Source: Rhodococcus sp. IEGM 1379 (lineage in GTDB: Bacteria > Actinomycetota > Actinomycetes > Mycobacteriales > Mycobacteriaceae). Taken from it: 64,000 nucleotides of DNA. The DNA lies in the NCBI RefSeq assembly GCF_030056815.1, contig NZ_JASHKR010000002.1, positions 124,001 through 188,000 on the forward strand, given 5' to 3'. Positions 1 through 8,143 of this stretch are shown here, one piece after another; the stretch's first letter is position 1; each line of letters starts with the position of its first letter. The notes under the pieces are model-generated. The model was not told the DNA's origin. It saw nothing but the letters and a program-made list of their open reading frames with translations, and did no database searches. The translations under genes and the position numbers were made by a program.

Positions 1-29
1 TGTCGCGCAGGCTGCCGACGTGGGTGGGG

Positions 30-560
30 CTACCAGTCCCTGAGGTTCTTTCCCGGCAAGAGATCTCGGATGAGGATGCGCCGAGCGTGTCCACCGGCGA
101 TTGTCGGCGAGCCGGAGAACCCGCGTTCGGTCTCGGGCTCCGTCGTATGCAGGGTCGGCTGGAGACTGGTTGTGCCCCAGTCGTATACATAACCCCAGGA
201 ATTGGGAGCGTAGTCGAACAGCAACTCTCGGCATACGCCGCACGGTGCGATTGTACGAACAGTCGCACCGTGTTCATCCGGTCGATAGAGCACTGCGATT
301 ACGGTATCGATCTCGTCCGAGAGTGGCACAGTCGAATCGCTTCCGATCAGAACGGCGCCCAGGGCCATGCCTTCGGCGCAGATCGAGGACCGGCCTGCGG
401 ATCCTGCGATGTGTACCCCGGTGTGAATGGCGCCGGAGTTGGTACGGATTGCAGCGGCGACCTCGTGTCGACCGGTTCGATATGTCCGAGCCAGAGTTTC
501 GAGGGCAGCGTCCCAGAGTTCCGCATCGCGAGACTCGAGACCATCAGGATACAATTTCAT
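30..560 (-). CDS. Cytidine deaminase-like zinc hydrolase
   Basis: The 176-aa protein has the cytidine deaminase fold signature: CAEG at residues 61-64 (Cys61 as zinc ligand, Glu63 as proton shuttle) and PCGVC at 106-110 (Cys107 and Cys110 as the other two ligands). This is the three-cysteine form of the small tetrameric cytidine/blasticidin deaminases. The family hydrolyses an exocyclic amine of a pyrimidine or a similar ring. The protein is longer than the usual 130-135 aa of CDA, with about 40 extra residues after the second motif, so the substrate may not be cytidine. The ATG at 560 gives a protein starting at the natural first helix; the upstream in-frame extension overlaps the divergent gene and is unlikely. 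It is divergent from the ABC/amidohydrolase block and may deaminate a ring compound from that pathway, which is an inference. Confidence 0.8.
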   Translation of the reverse strand: MKLYPDGLESRDAELWDAALETLARTYRTGRHEVAAAIRTNSGAIHTGVHIAGSAGRSSICAEGMALGAVLIGSDSTVPLSDEIDTVIAVLYRPDEHGATVRTIAPCGVCRELLFDYAPNSWGYVYDWGTTSLQPTLHTTEPETERGFSGSPTIAGGHARRILIRDLLPGKNLRDW

Positions 561-564
561 AGAC

Positions 565-577
565 TTAGGATCCCAAC
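565..577. promoter_or_regulatory. Candidate GntR operator (weak copy)
   Basis: The sequence TTAGGATCCCAAC lies in the short gap between the divergent deaminase and amidohydrolase genes. It resembles the TTG(G/T)AT(A/C)CAA element found at 1924, 10540, 13828 and 13943, but has mismatches in both half-sites. It is reported because of its position; on its own it would not be convincing. Confidence 0.3.
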
Positions 578-614
578 AATGTCGAGTGCTGGCAACTCGG
601 GGAAGGTATGGCCG

Positions 615-1067
615 ATGAGTGGATCCATGCTGCTGACCAATGCCCGGGTTGTCGACGGAACTGGAGCGGTGCCGCATACCGGCTGGGAACTGTTGATCGA
701 GAATGGCCGGATCGTTCGGTCCGCGCCATCGGGAACCATTCTCAGGGGCACGATTTCGGATCCGGATCGACTTTTCGTGATCGATCTTGCCGGCGCGTCG
801 GTGCTGCCCGGATTCATCGACGCGCACACGCACATGACGGCGGTTCCCGGTGGCAACAAAGTGGATATGTTGACCGAGCCCGAGTCTTTGAAGATCCTGC
901 GAGCAGTGCCGTTTCTACGCGATACGTTGGCGACGGGTGTTACCACGGTGCGCGATCCGCTCGAGCATCCGAGTTGTCTCGCTGAGCCTGGTGATATCGC
1001 ACTGGTGCTGCAGTCGGGAGTCGTTGTCGGGGGACATACACACGTCAAGGAAGGCAGAAATGACTGA
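615..1067 (+). pseudogene. Amidohydrolase, N-terminal remnant
   Basis: The 150-aa product is the N-terminal third of an imidazolonepropionase/prolidase-type amidohydrolase: the small beta-sandwich domain, then LPGFIDAHTHM with the metal-binding HxH, then the start of the TIM barrel (TGVTTVRDPLEH). Complete members run about 400 residues and carry further His and Asp metal ligands, all missing here. The reading frame ends at 1067, overlapping by 8 bases the start of the ABC ATPase. The ATG at 615 has a GGGGAAGG ribosome site 8 bases upstream. The likely origin is an internal deletion that joined the 5' end of the hydrolase to the next gene. It could still be translated, but the catalytic centre is incomplete, so I call it a pseudogene. 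Confidence 0.75.
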
Positions 1068-1869
1068 ACCGAGCACGCACACATATCCGATCATGAACGT
1101 GGATGACGTCCATATCGTCTATCCAGGAGCATCTTTTGGTTCCAAGACGCACGCGGTACGCGGTATCACCCTTGAAGTCGTGAAGGGGGAGACCTTGGGG
1201 TTGGTGGGTGAATCCGGTTCCGGTAAGTCCAGTCTGGCTCGTGCGATGGCCGGGCTGGAGAAGGTCCATGCAGGTTCCATTTCGTACTTGGGTCAGCCGC
1301 TGCCGTCGAACCTTCGGTTGCCTCGAAGCACTCGCCTGGATCTACAGATGGTCTTCCAGGACCCGGGCAGTGCACTCAACCGGCGCAGACGCATCGGCAG
1401 CGCGCTCGCCGATGCTCTCGGTGTTCGAACCGGTAAGGCCGGGTCGTCCGATGCTGTGGCCACTCTGCTGGAATCGGTCGGATTGCCAGCGTCGTTTGCG
1501 CACCGATATCCGTCGGAGGCTTCCGGCGGTCAGTTGCAACGGGTGGTCATAGCGAGGGCGCTTGCCGCGCAGCCACAGGTTCTTATTGCCGATGAACCCG
1601 TATCCGCTCTTGACGTGTCGGTTCAGGCGCAGGTCCTCGATTTGTTGGTCGAGCTTCGGGCTCGGTTGGAGTTGACGATCGTGTTCGTCTCCCACGATCT
1701 GGGTGTCGTTCGACATATGTGTGACCGAATTGCTGTGATGCGCAACGGGTTGCTGGTTGAAATCGGAGATGCCGAACAGGTAGTGACCGTTCCCTCTGAC
1801 CCGTATACACAGATGTTGCTCGACGCGGTTCCCGATCTCGACGAGTTCACTCACGTTACGGCGAATTGA
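1060..1869 (+). CDS. ABC importer ATPase, OppF/DppF type
   Basis: This 269-aa protein is one of two ATPases of a peptide/nickel-type (PepT) importer. It has the Walker A motif GESGSGKSS, the signature SGGQLQRV, the Walker B VLIADEPVSALD and the switch histidine in VFVSHDLG. The usual C-terminal oligopeptide extension is short. An AAGGAAGG ribosome site precedes the ATG at 1060. Its start overlaps the end of the truncated amidohydrolase, so the two are translationally linked. The binding protein, two permeases and the second ATPase follow between 1980 and 6520. The family imports di- and oligopeptides, but many members in catabolic clusters import other amides or amines. Confidence 0.9.
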   Translation: MTEPSTHTYPIMNVDDVHIVYPGASFGSKTHAVRGITLEVVKGETLGLVGESGSGKSSLARAMAGLEKVHAGSISYLGQPLPSNLRLPRSTRLDLQMVFQDPGSALNRRRRIGSALADALGVRTGKAGSSDAVATLLESVGLPASFAHRYPSEASGGQLQRVVIARALAAQPQVLIADEPVSALDVSVQAQVLDLLVELRARLELTIVFVSHDLGVVRHMCDRIAVMRNGLLVEIGDAEQVVTVPSDPYTQMLLDAVPDLDEFTHVTAN

Positions 1870-1923
1870 AGAATCGCATCCTGCGTAACACCCCTGTTAA
1901 CAAGTGGATGCGTTAAGGCATCT

Positions 1924-1935
1924 ATTGGATCCAAC
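1924..1935. promoter_or_regulatory. Candidate GntR operator upstream of binding protein
   Basis: ATTGGATCCAAC sits about 45 bases upstream of the binding-protein start. It shares TTGGATCCAA with the sites near 10540 and 13830. The 110-base gap between the ATPase and the binding protein suggests an internal promoter here. Assignment to the GntR regulator encoded at 13070-13771 is an inference from the recurrence of the motif. Confidence 0.5.
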
Positions 1936-1979
1936 CTGCTACGTTCGACACAGCGATCCGGTGAATGGGAGAAACTCAG

Positions 1980-3680
1980 ATGACGTTTTCGAAGTGGCGT
2001 GACAACGAAAATCGTGGGGACAACGGCGAATTGATCGTCCCCGTGCGTATGACGCGTAGAGGATTCATGGTCAATGCCGGCGTCGTCGGGTTGGGCACCA
2101 TGGGGGTTGGTGCGTTCCTGACGGCATGTGGGCAGAATCCCGACTCCAGCGGCGCGAATGCGAATATGGCGGAGATTCGCAAAGGTGGAACGCTGACCTT
2201 CGCGATCGACGGCACAAATGGCACAGTGGATCCCGCCGTGTATACGACGTTGGGAGACTGGCTTGCGGTCGATACGATTTGCAGCGGACTGACACGTTTC
2301 GACTTCGTCAACCCTGAAATGCAGCTCGATCTTGCGTCTGCGGTCGATACGTCGGCCGATGGTCTGACGGTGACGTTCACGATGCGGGAAGGGGTCACAT
2401 TCCACGACGGTTCCTTCCTTACTGCGCAGGACTGCGTTCGAACCTTCAATCGTCAACTTGTCGACGGTGATCCAGCCTTGCCTCCGGCCTCGTCGCGTCC
2501 GATGCGCGGTTCGACGGCTCGAAACATTCGTGAGGTGGTCGCGGTGGACGATCGCACCTTCGCGGTGCGCTTGATTCGGCCTGACCTGATTCTGCCGGCT
2601 CGACTTTCGGATATCTCGACCCGCATTCTCTCGGCGAAGTCGATTGAGCAGTACGGTGTGGACGTCGGACAGCACCTCATCGGTACCGGACCATTCAAGC
2701 TCGCGAAACTTACTCCCCAGCAGTCGATTACGCTAGAAGCATTCGATGGGTACTGGGGTGGATCCCCTGTCCTCGACCGATTGGTTCTACAGCAGGTCTC
2801 GGATGCATCCTCGCTGAATGCCGGACTGCAATCTGGTCAAGTCAATGCGTCGTCGTTCGTCGTGCATTCGGCGGCAGAGTCGCTGGGTAAGAATCCGAAG
2901 GTGACGGTGTACGACACTCCGAACCGCGTCAACATTTTCATGATGATGAATGTCACCAAGGGAGTGCTCAGCGACCTGAATGTTCGTAAAGCAGTCAACA
3001 TGTGCATCGATCGTTCGCAGATCGTGAAGAACGCCTTCTCCGGATTTGGCGAGGAGCCAACGGGATACACACTCAGCCCGACAGACATCGGATACAACTC
3101 CGACCTCGCGAGTATCTCGAAGCGCGATCTCGAGGCGGCAAAGGCTCTAGTCGCCGCTGCGGGCGCGACGGGCAAGGAAGTCGGTTTCATCGCTCAGAAC
3201 AACAACTGGTATCCGCGAGCCGCGCAGATCGTGGAAGAGAACTTGAAGGCGATCGGATTGGTGCCGAAGGTGGAACTCCTTGATCCAGGGGCATTTTCCA
3301 GCCGATTCTTCGACATCGGAAATCATGAGTTGGCGATGTGGGAACGGAATGGATACATCCCCGATCCGGACGACAAGACGGGAACCATGCTGGGGTCGGC
3401 GAGTAGCTATGCGAATCGAGCAACAGGACACGCGACGCTCGACCCCGCCGTGATGGCCGAGATCGACGATCTCTTGTACCAAGCGCGGCAAACTACCGAC
3501 GTCAGCGTGCGAACCGACCTGTACACCCGGGCTCAGACCCTTTTTGCGGACAAGTTCATGGCGATCGCGATGATTGCGTACACGCGAAACATCGTGGCTT
3601 CCAACGGCGCCGCCGAGATCGGTGCCGAGCCGCTCGGCAGTCAGCGCGCGCAGCTTGCGACAGCGGCTCTGACGGCATGA
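1980..3680 (+). CDS. ABC importer substrate-binding lipoprotein (SBP_bac_5)
   Basis: The 566-aa protein belongs to the periplasmic-binding-protein family 5 of OppA/DppA. The N terminus has a twin-arginine motif (TRRGF, residues 25-29), a hydrophobic stretch and the lipobox LTAC with Cys50, so it is probably exported folded by Tat and then lipid-anchored. Family features include the early GTLTFAIDG strand and the IGTGPFKL loop in the middle. The ATG at 1980 is preferred over the ATG at 1965 because GGGAGA lies 7 bases before it. It should capture the substrate outside the membrane for the permeases encoded immediately downstream; its stop overlaps the next start (ATGA). The ligand cannot be read from the sequence. 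Confidence 0.92.
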   Translation: MTFSKWRDNENRGDNGELIVPVRMTRRGFMVNAGVVGLGTMGVGAFLTACGQNPDSSGANANMAEIRKGGTLTFAIDGTNGTVDPAVYTTLGDWLAVDTICSGLTRFDFVNPEMQLDLASAVDTSADGLTVTFTMREGVTFHDGSFLTAQDCVRTFNRQLVDGDPALPPASSRPMRGSTARNIREVVAVDDRTFAVRLIRPDLILPARLSDISTRILSAKSIEQYGVDVGQHLIGTGPFKLAKLTPQQSITLEAFDGYWGGSPVLDRLVLQQVSDASSLNAGLQSGQVNASSFVVHSAAESLGKNPKVTVYDTPNRVNIFMMMNVTKGVLSDLNVRKAVNMCIDRSQIVKNAFSGFGEEPTGYTLSPTDIGYNSDLASISKRDLEAAKALVAAAGATGKEVGFIAQNNNWYPRAAQIVEENLKAIGLVPKVELLDPGAFSSRFFDIGNHELAMWERNGYIPDPDDKTGTMLGSASSYANRATGHATLDPAVMAEIDDLLYQARQTTDVSVRTDLYTRAQTLFADKFMAIAMIAYTRNIVASNGAAEIGAEPLGSQRAQLATAALTA

Positions 3681-4579
3681 GTGCGATCGGCGATGCCGAG
3701 TCGTTCGGTGTGCGGGAACCTGCCTCGCAGAAGAGTTTCCAGGCATTGCGCATGGGCTTCGGCCGTCGGCGCATGCTGCGCAAGCCGTTGGCTTGGTTTT
3801 CCTGGGGCACGCTGGCGACCTACATTGTCGTGCTGTTGATCGGGCCGATGCTGATCAGTGCTGATCCGCTGGCACAGGATTCGGAGTCCTTTCTACCGAT
3901 CGGCAGTTCCGGGCACCTGATGGGCACGGATGAACTCGGTCGAGATCTCCTGGCGAGGCTGCTGGCCGGCGGACAGCCCCTGTTGATGGTCTGTGTCGGG
4001 AGTGCGGTACTGGCGGGTGTGATCGGTACTGCAGCGGGGATGTTCGCCGGCTATCTCGGTGGCGCGGCGGATTCGGTGGTGATGAGGACGATGGATGTTG
4101 TGTTGGCGTTTCCACTGGTCTTGGTCGCGATCTTGATGGTCGCACTGCTCGGCGGCGGAGTCGGAAACATGATCGTGGCCATCACGGTGTCGCAGGTCCC
4201 GTACTTCGCGCGACTGGCACGTAACTTGACGCTCGCTGAGCGAGGACAAGACTATATTCGTTCTGCGAAGGCGCTCGGTTTCCGAGGTCCCCGAATCGTG
4301 GTCCTCGAGGTTCTTCCGAATATCTCCGGCCAGCTTCTGGTGCAAGCAACTTCGACGATCGCGGTAACTGCCGGACTGTCGTCTGCGCTGTCGTATCTGG
4401 GGCTCGGGCAGGACGCGAGTGCCCCCGACTGGGGTTACATGGTTCGGTCGGGGCAAGAGTTCATCTTCGCGTATCCGATGCTGTGCCTTATTCCGGGATT
4501 GTTGATCACTCTCTTCGCAGTGGCAGCCAACCTCTCCGGTGACGACTTGCGTGATGCGCTCGATATCGAAGGACGATGA
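3677..4579 (+). CDS. ABC importer permease, OppC/DppC type
   Basis: The 300-aa inner-membrane protein has one N-terminal membrane helix followed by the loop GTDELGRDLLARLLAGG, typical of DppC/OppC, and then five more hydrophobic segments. The cytoplasmic EAA-like loop that docks to the ATPase is at RSAKALGFRGPRIVVLEVLPN. ATGA overlaps with both neighbours indicate translational coupling. The order DppC before DppB is the reverse of the classical dpp operon. Confidence 0.9.
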   Translation: MSAIGDAESFGVREPASQKSFQALRMGFGRRRMLRKPLAWFSWGTLATYIVVLLIGPMLISADPLAQDSESFLPIGSSGHLMGTDELGRDLLARLLAGGQPLLMVCVGSAVLAGVIGTAAGMFAGYLGGAADSVVMRTMDVVLAFPLVLVAILMVALLGGGVGNMIVAITVSQVPYFARLARNLTLAERGQDYIRSAKALGFRGPRIVVLEVLPNISGQLLVQATSTIAVTAGLSSALSYLGLGQDASAPDWGYMVRSGQEFIFAYPMLCLIPGLLITLFAVAANLSGDDLRDALDIEGR

Positions 4580-5664
4580 TGAGTACTGCTGAGGCGGTGA
4601 AACTTACACCGTACGAATACACAACTGTCGAGCCGAGTGGACTGCAGAGGCTGATGGGATCTGCAGTGGTGCGTCGACTGTTGATGGTGCCGGTAATCGG
4701 TTTGGTGGTGGCGGTGATCGTGTTCTTCGTCGCCCATATGCTGCCGGGCGACCCGGTAGATCAGTTGACGAGTTCCGATGCCGGCATCACAGCAGAGGAG
4801 ATCGAAGGCGTTCGCGCCAGTCTCGGGTTGGATGCCTCTCTTCCCGTGCAGTTTTGGAATTATCTGACCGGTATCTTCACCGGCGATCTCGGTGATTCCT
4901 TCTACTCGGGGCGCAGCGTAGCGAGTTCGTTGGCGGACGCAGTCCCGGCAACCATCGAGTTGGCCTTCGCGGCGGTGATCCTGACGACGTTGATGGGCAT
5001 TACGACCGGCATCATCGCGGCTCGAACCAAGGGCAGCTGGGTGGACAGCATCATTCGGGTCGGCTCGACAATCGGATTCAGCTTGCCGTGGTTCGTCGTG
5101 GCGTTGGTCGCGATCATTGTCTTCGGTGTCGAACTTGGTTGGCTGCCGATCCTCGGTCGCCTGCCGTCGAGCATCGACTACGAGCCGACTACCGGATTCA
5201 TTCTCGTAGATGCCGTGTTGCAGAACAACTACGGATTGATCGGCCCATGGTTGATGCATTTGATACTGCCGGCTTTCACACTGGCCGCGACGAGTGCAGG
5301 TTTTCTCACACGCGTGACCCGCGCGGCATTTCTCGACTCGCGATCTCAGGCTTTCGTCAGGACCGCTCGAATGAAGGGTTTGTCGGAGCGCGATATCGAA
5401 GTCAAACACATCCTGCGAAATGCTTCGGTTCCGATCCTGACGACGAGTGGACTGCAGTTGGGTGGGCTTCTCGGAGGGGCAGTCATCACCGAAGCTGTGT
5501 TCTCCTACCCAGGTGTCGGCAGCTTGCTGGTCGAGGCGGTCGATCGACGGGACTACTTCTTGCTTCAAGGCGCTGCGCTTGCGATCGCGCTGTTGTTCAC
5601 CCTGGTCAACGCAATTGTCGATCTGGCAATGCTGAGTGTGGATCCGAGGTTGCGTCGTGGATAG
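4576..5664 (+). CDS. ABC importer permease, OppB/DppB type
   Basis: The 362-aa protein is the second membrane subunit of the importer. Features are the N-terminal helix ending in HMLPGDPVDQL, the periplasmic GDLGDSFYSGRSV loop, and the ATPase-docking loop RTARMKGLSERDIEVKHILRN near residue 265. Six membrane segments are apparent. An unusually long N-terminal cytoplasmic extension of about 40 residues precedes the first helix. The start (ATGATG) overlaps the upstream stop, and the next gene starts within its last codons. Confidence 0.9.
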   Translation: MMSTAEAVKLTPYEYTTVEPSGLQRLMGSAVVRRLLMVPVIGLVVAVIVFFVAHMLPGDPVDQLTSSDAGITAEEIEGVRASLGLDASLPVQFWNYLTGIFTGDLGDSFYSGRSVASSLADAVPATIELAFAAVILTTLMGITTGIIAARTKGSWVDSIIRVGSTIGFSLPWFVVALVAIIVFGVELGWLPILGRLPSSIDYEPTTGFILVDAVLQNNYGLIGPWLMHLILPAFTLAATSAGFLTRVTRAAFLDSRSQAFVRTARMKGLSERDIEVKHILRNASVPILTTSGLQLGGLLGGAVITEAVFSYPGVGSLLVEAVDRRDYFLLQGAALAIALLFTLVNAIVDLAMLSVDPRLRRG

Positions 5665-6520
5665 AGAAGTATCGGTAGTCGATGCCGCAGGTTCGAGCCC
5701 CGACCCGGTCATGAGGGTCGCTGGTTTGCGTGTCACCTTCGCGACCGATCATGGACCGGTAGTGGCCGTGGACGGAGTGGATCTCGATCTCTACCCGGGG
5801 CGGATACATGCGCTCGTGGGTGAATCCGGATCGGGCAAGTCCGTGTCCGGTTCGACGATGATGGGATTAACTCACGGCCCGGGGACGACGATCGAAGGAT
5901 CTGTCGAGTTCGGTGGACTGAATCTCCTTGGCGCCGAAGAGAAAACGATGCGTCGACTGCGCGGACGTGATTTGTCGATGGTGTTCCAGGATCCGATGCG
6001 GAGTCTGAACCCCATGCACCGAGTCGGACGGCAAATCGCGGAGACCTTGGAGGTCAATGCAGGACTGTCACGCCGTGAGGCGGCCGATCGAGCAGTCGAG
6101 ATGCTTGCCGCGGTGGGTATTCGGGATCCGAAGAAGGCTGCCAGGTCCTATCCACACGAGTTTTCGGGTGGTATGCGGCAACGGGTGATGATTGCGATCG
6201 CCTTGGCCTGCGAGCCGCGGGTACTGGTCGCGGACGAGCCGACAACCGCGCTGGATGTCACTATCCAGGCGCAAATCCTGACGCTGATAGCGGAGATGGC
6301 GCGTTCGATGAACACTGCCGTTCTGTTGATCACCCACGATCTGGGAGTGGTCGGAAAGTATGCGGACACGGTGAGTGTGATGAATCGCGGAAAGATCCTC
6401 GAATACGGGAATTGTGCTGCGGTACTGCAAAATCCGCAGGATCCGTACACCAAGAGACTGATGGCCGCGATACCGCGACTGCGTGGCCCCAAACGGAAGT
6501 TCCTCTCTGCGTCGACGTAA
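5657..6520 (+). CDS. ABC importer ATPase, OppD/DppD type
   Basis: The 287-aa ATPase shows Walker A GESGSGKSVSG, signature SGGMRQRV, Walker B VLVADEPTTALD and the switch histidine in LLITHDLG. With the ATPase encoded at 1060 it forms the heterodimeric motor usual for this family. I take GTG at 5657 as the start: it has GAGG 7 bases upstream and overlaps the end of the DppB-like gene by 8 bases. Upstream codons in frame lie deep inside that gene. Confidence 0.9.
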   Translation: MDREVSVVDAAGSSPDPVMRVAGLRVTFATDHGPVVAVDGVDLDLYPGRIHALVGESGSGKSVSGSTMMGLTHGPGTTIEGSVEFGGLNLLGAEEKTMRRLRGRDLSMVFQDPMRSLNPMHRVGRQIAETLEVNAGLSRREAADRAVEMLAAVGIRDPKKAARSYPHEFSGGMRQRVMIAIALACEPRVLVADEPTTALDVTIQAQILTLIAEMARSMNTAVLLITHDLGVVGKYADTVSVMNRGKILEYGNCAAVLQNPQDPYTKRLMAAIPRLRGPKRKFLSAST

Positions 6521-6563
6521 TTCTGAATTGTTCAGTGATATTTCGAAGGGAAAATGTAGCTTT

Positions 6564-7334
6564 ATGATTATCGATGCTTACAACACTACGCAGGATGTCC
6601 GTGGTCGATCGGACTATCTGACCGGTGTACGGCGAGGCGAGACGCCCCCGCCGTACGCTCCGTTCGACGTGAGTCGTTTGATCGACCGGATGGATGCCGC
6701 CGGCGTGGACAAAGCGATGGTGTGTTCTCTTGCCCAGCGCATTGAAAACGACTTTCTCATCGATCTTGTTGCGCAGCAGCCCGATCGACTCTTCGGATTC
6801 GGGCAGGTCATGCCACAGGCGGACGATGCGATCGAGGAGGTACAGCGCCTCGCGGCAGCTGGGCTGCCGGGACTGAAGCTACATCCGTCTATGCATGGAT
6901 ACATGGTTTCCGATCACGGTCTGCTGGATCCGATCTTTCAAGCCTGTGCGGATGCGGGAATGATCGTTCTCGTTAATGCCTTGGACGATGCATTCTGTTC
7001 TCCGTTCGCGATCGAGGAAGTTGCCAAGTATTTTCCGGAGGTCCCGACGATCATCGCCCATATGGGGGCGGTGTGGAACGTCCCGGATGCCATCACTGTT
7101 GCCGAGCGTAATCCGAATATCTATCTCGACACGTCAGCGACACTCCTCTCGGATGTCAAGCGTGCCTACGGGCGATTGGGTCCGGACAAGATCTTGATGG
7201 GCACGGAATGGCCCGGTAGCGATTTCGATCTCGAACGCTTCAAGATCAAGAAGGCTATTCCTGATGCTGCGGACCGTGCGAAGGTGGAGGGTCTGAACAT
7301 GGCCAAGCTGCTCGAGCTCGAGGTGTCGGTATGA
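6564..7334 (+). CDS. Amidohydrolase_2 family protein lacking the HxH motif
   Basis: The 256-aa protein has the TIM-barrel fold of the ACMSD/amidohydrolase_2 group: GLKLHPSMHGY (second-strand His), IIAHMGAVWN (His) and MGTEWPGSDF near the C terminus. The canonical first-strand IDxHxH metal pair is absent; the protein opens MIIDAYNTTQ, with Tyr and Thr where the two histidines are expected. The enzyme may bind metal differently, use no metal, or be inactive. The start ATG at 6564 follows AAGGG at a rather long distance. It is coupled by ATGA to the creatininase-like gene. A hydrolase or decarboxylase role in the pathway is an inference. Confidence 0.8.
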   Translation: MIIDAYNTTQDVRGRSDYLTGVRRGETPPPYAPFDVSRLIDRMDAAGVDKAMVCSLAQRIENDFLIDLVAQQPDRLFGFGQVMPQADDAIEEVQRLAAAGLPGLKLHPSMHGYMVSDHGLLDPIFQACADAGMIVLVNALDDAFCSPFAIEEVAKYFPEVPTIIAHMGAVWNVPDAITVAERNPNIYLDTSATLLSDVKRAYGRLGPDKILMGTEWPGSDFDLERFKIKKAIPDAADRAKVEGLNMAKLLELEVSV

Positions 7335-8143
7335 CGGACAGCGGTGCGCGGCTGTACAACCCCCTTGTCGAACCCGAATTGGTGACGCAGTACGGCGGCA
7401 GCGGCAAACCGGTCCAATGGGAACGGCTGACGGCACCGGAGTGCGCGCACGTGGTCGAACGAACCGATGCGGTCTTGATTCCTTTGGGCGCCACTGAACA
7501 ACACGGACCCCACCTGGGTCTGTGTGTGGACGGCGAGATCGCCCATCATGTGTGTCTGGGCGTTTCAGCACTGACGGGGGTGCCGGTGGTACCTCCATTG
7601 GTCTACGGAGTCTCCGGTTCCCACGGCAATTTGCCGGGGACTTTGACATTGAGGCCGGAGACGATGATCTCGGTGCTCGAGGACATCGTGGATTCGCTGT
7701 ACTCCCTCGGGGTTCGACAGTTCGTTTTCGTGAATGCACACACCTGGAACGCCGGCCCGATGGAGGTAGCGGCGGACAAATTGCGGGTGAAGTACTCCGA
7801 CGCGCGAGTTCGGTGCATCTTCTACGTCACGATGTACCCGGGACCGGAGGTCGACGGAAAAGTCACCTACGGGCGAGGATTGATGCACGCCAACTACTTC
7901 GAGACGTCGTTGATGCTACATATCGATCCCGAGGTGGTGCATATGGATCGTGCGGAGTCGCTCGAGGACCGTGACACGTTCTGGGACTACCGAACTGATC
8001 AAGTGAGCAAGAGTGGAGTCTGGGGTCGCGAGGTCGAGTTGGCTACGGCTGAGAACGGGGAACGCGAAATGGCTCGCTGTATCCGAACCACAGCCAAGGC
8101 AGTTTTCGATGCGGTCGCAGAGCCTTGGCCGCAACCCCGATAG
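7331..8143 (+). CDS. Creatininase-family amidohydrolase
   Basis: The 270-aa protein matches the creatininase family (creatinine amidohydrolase, MftE, FAPy deformylase), which open cyclic amides or cleave amides using a binuclear metal site. Visible motifs are LIPLGATEQHGPHL (residues about 50-63), GSHGNLPGTLTLRPET and HANYFETSLML, whose Glu is a metal ligand. The central motif that is usually NGHGGN reads VNAHTWNAG here, keeping the first His but replacing the glycines. In the context of an importer and a sarcosine-oxidase-like enzyme, a creatinine-type or lactam substrate is plausible, but no creatinase gene is present, so the known creatinine route is not complete. Confidence 0.85.
   Translation: MTDSGARLYNPLVEPELVTQYGGSGKPVQWERLTAPECAHVVERTDAVLIPLGATEQHGPHLGLCVDGEIAHHVCLGVSALTGVPVVPPLVYGVSGSHGNLPGTLTLRPETMISVLEDIVDSLYSLGVRQFVFVNAHTWNAGPMEVAADKLRVKYSDARVRCIFYVTMYPGPEVDGKVTYGRGLMHANYFETSLMLHIDPEVVHMDRAESLEDRDTFWDYRTDQVSKSGVWGREVELATAENGEREMARCIRTTAKAVFDAVAEPWPQPR

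Noticed and set aside
543-556. GGATACAAT match to the GntR motif
   Set aside because: It lies inside codons 2-5 of the deaminase gene and lacks the second half-site; it is probably chance.
608-985. Overlapping frame in the amidohydrolase remnant
   Set aside because: It is out of phase with the recognisable amidohydrolase and has no domain; it is the shadow of the true frame.
4435-5736. 433-codon frame on the minus strand opposite the DppB-like permease
   Set aside because: It has no family signature, is rich in Arg/Gln/His/Asp as antisense frames usually are, and overlaps a certain permease gene completely.
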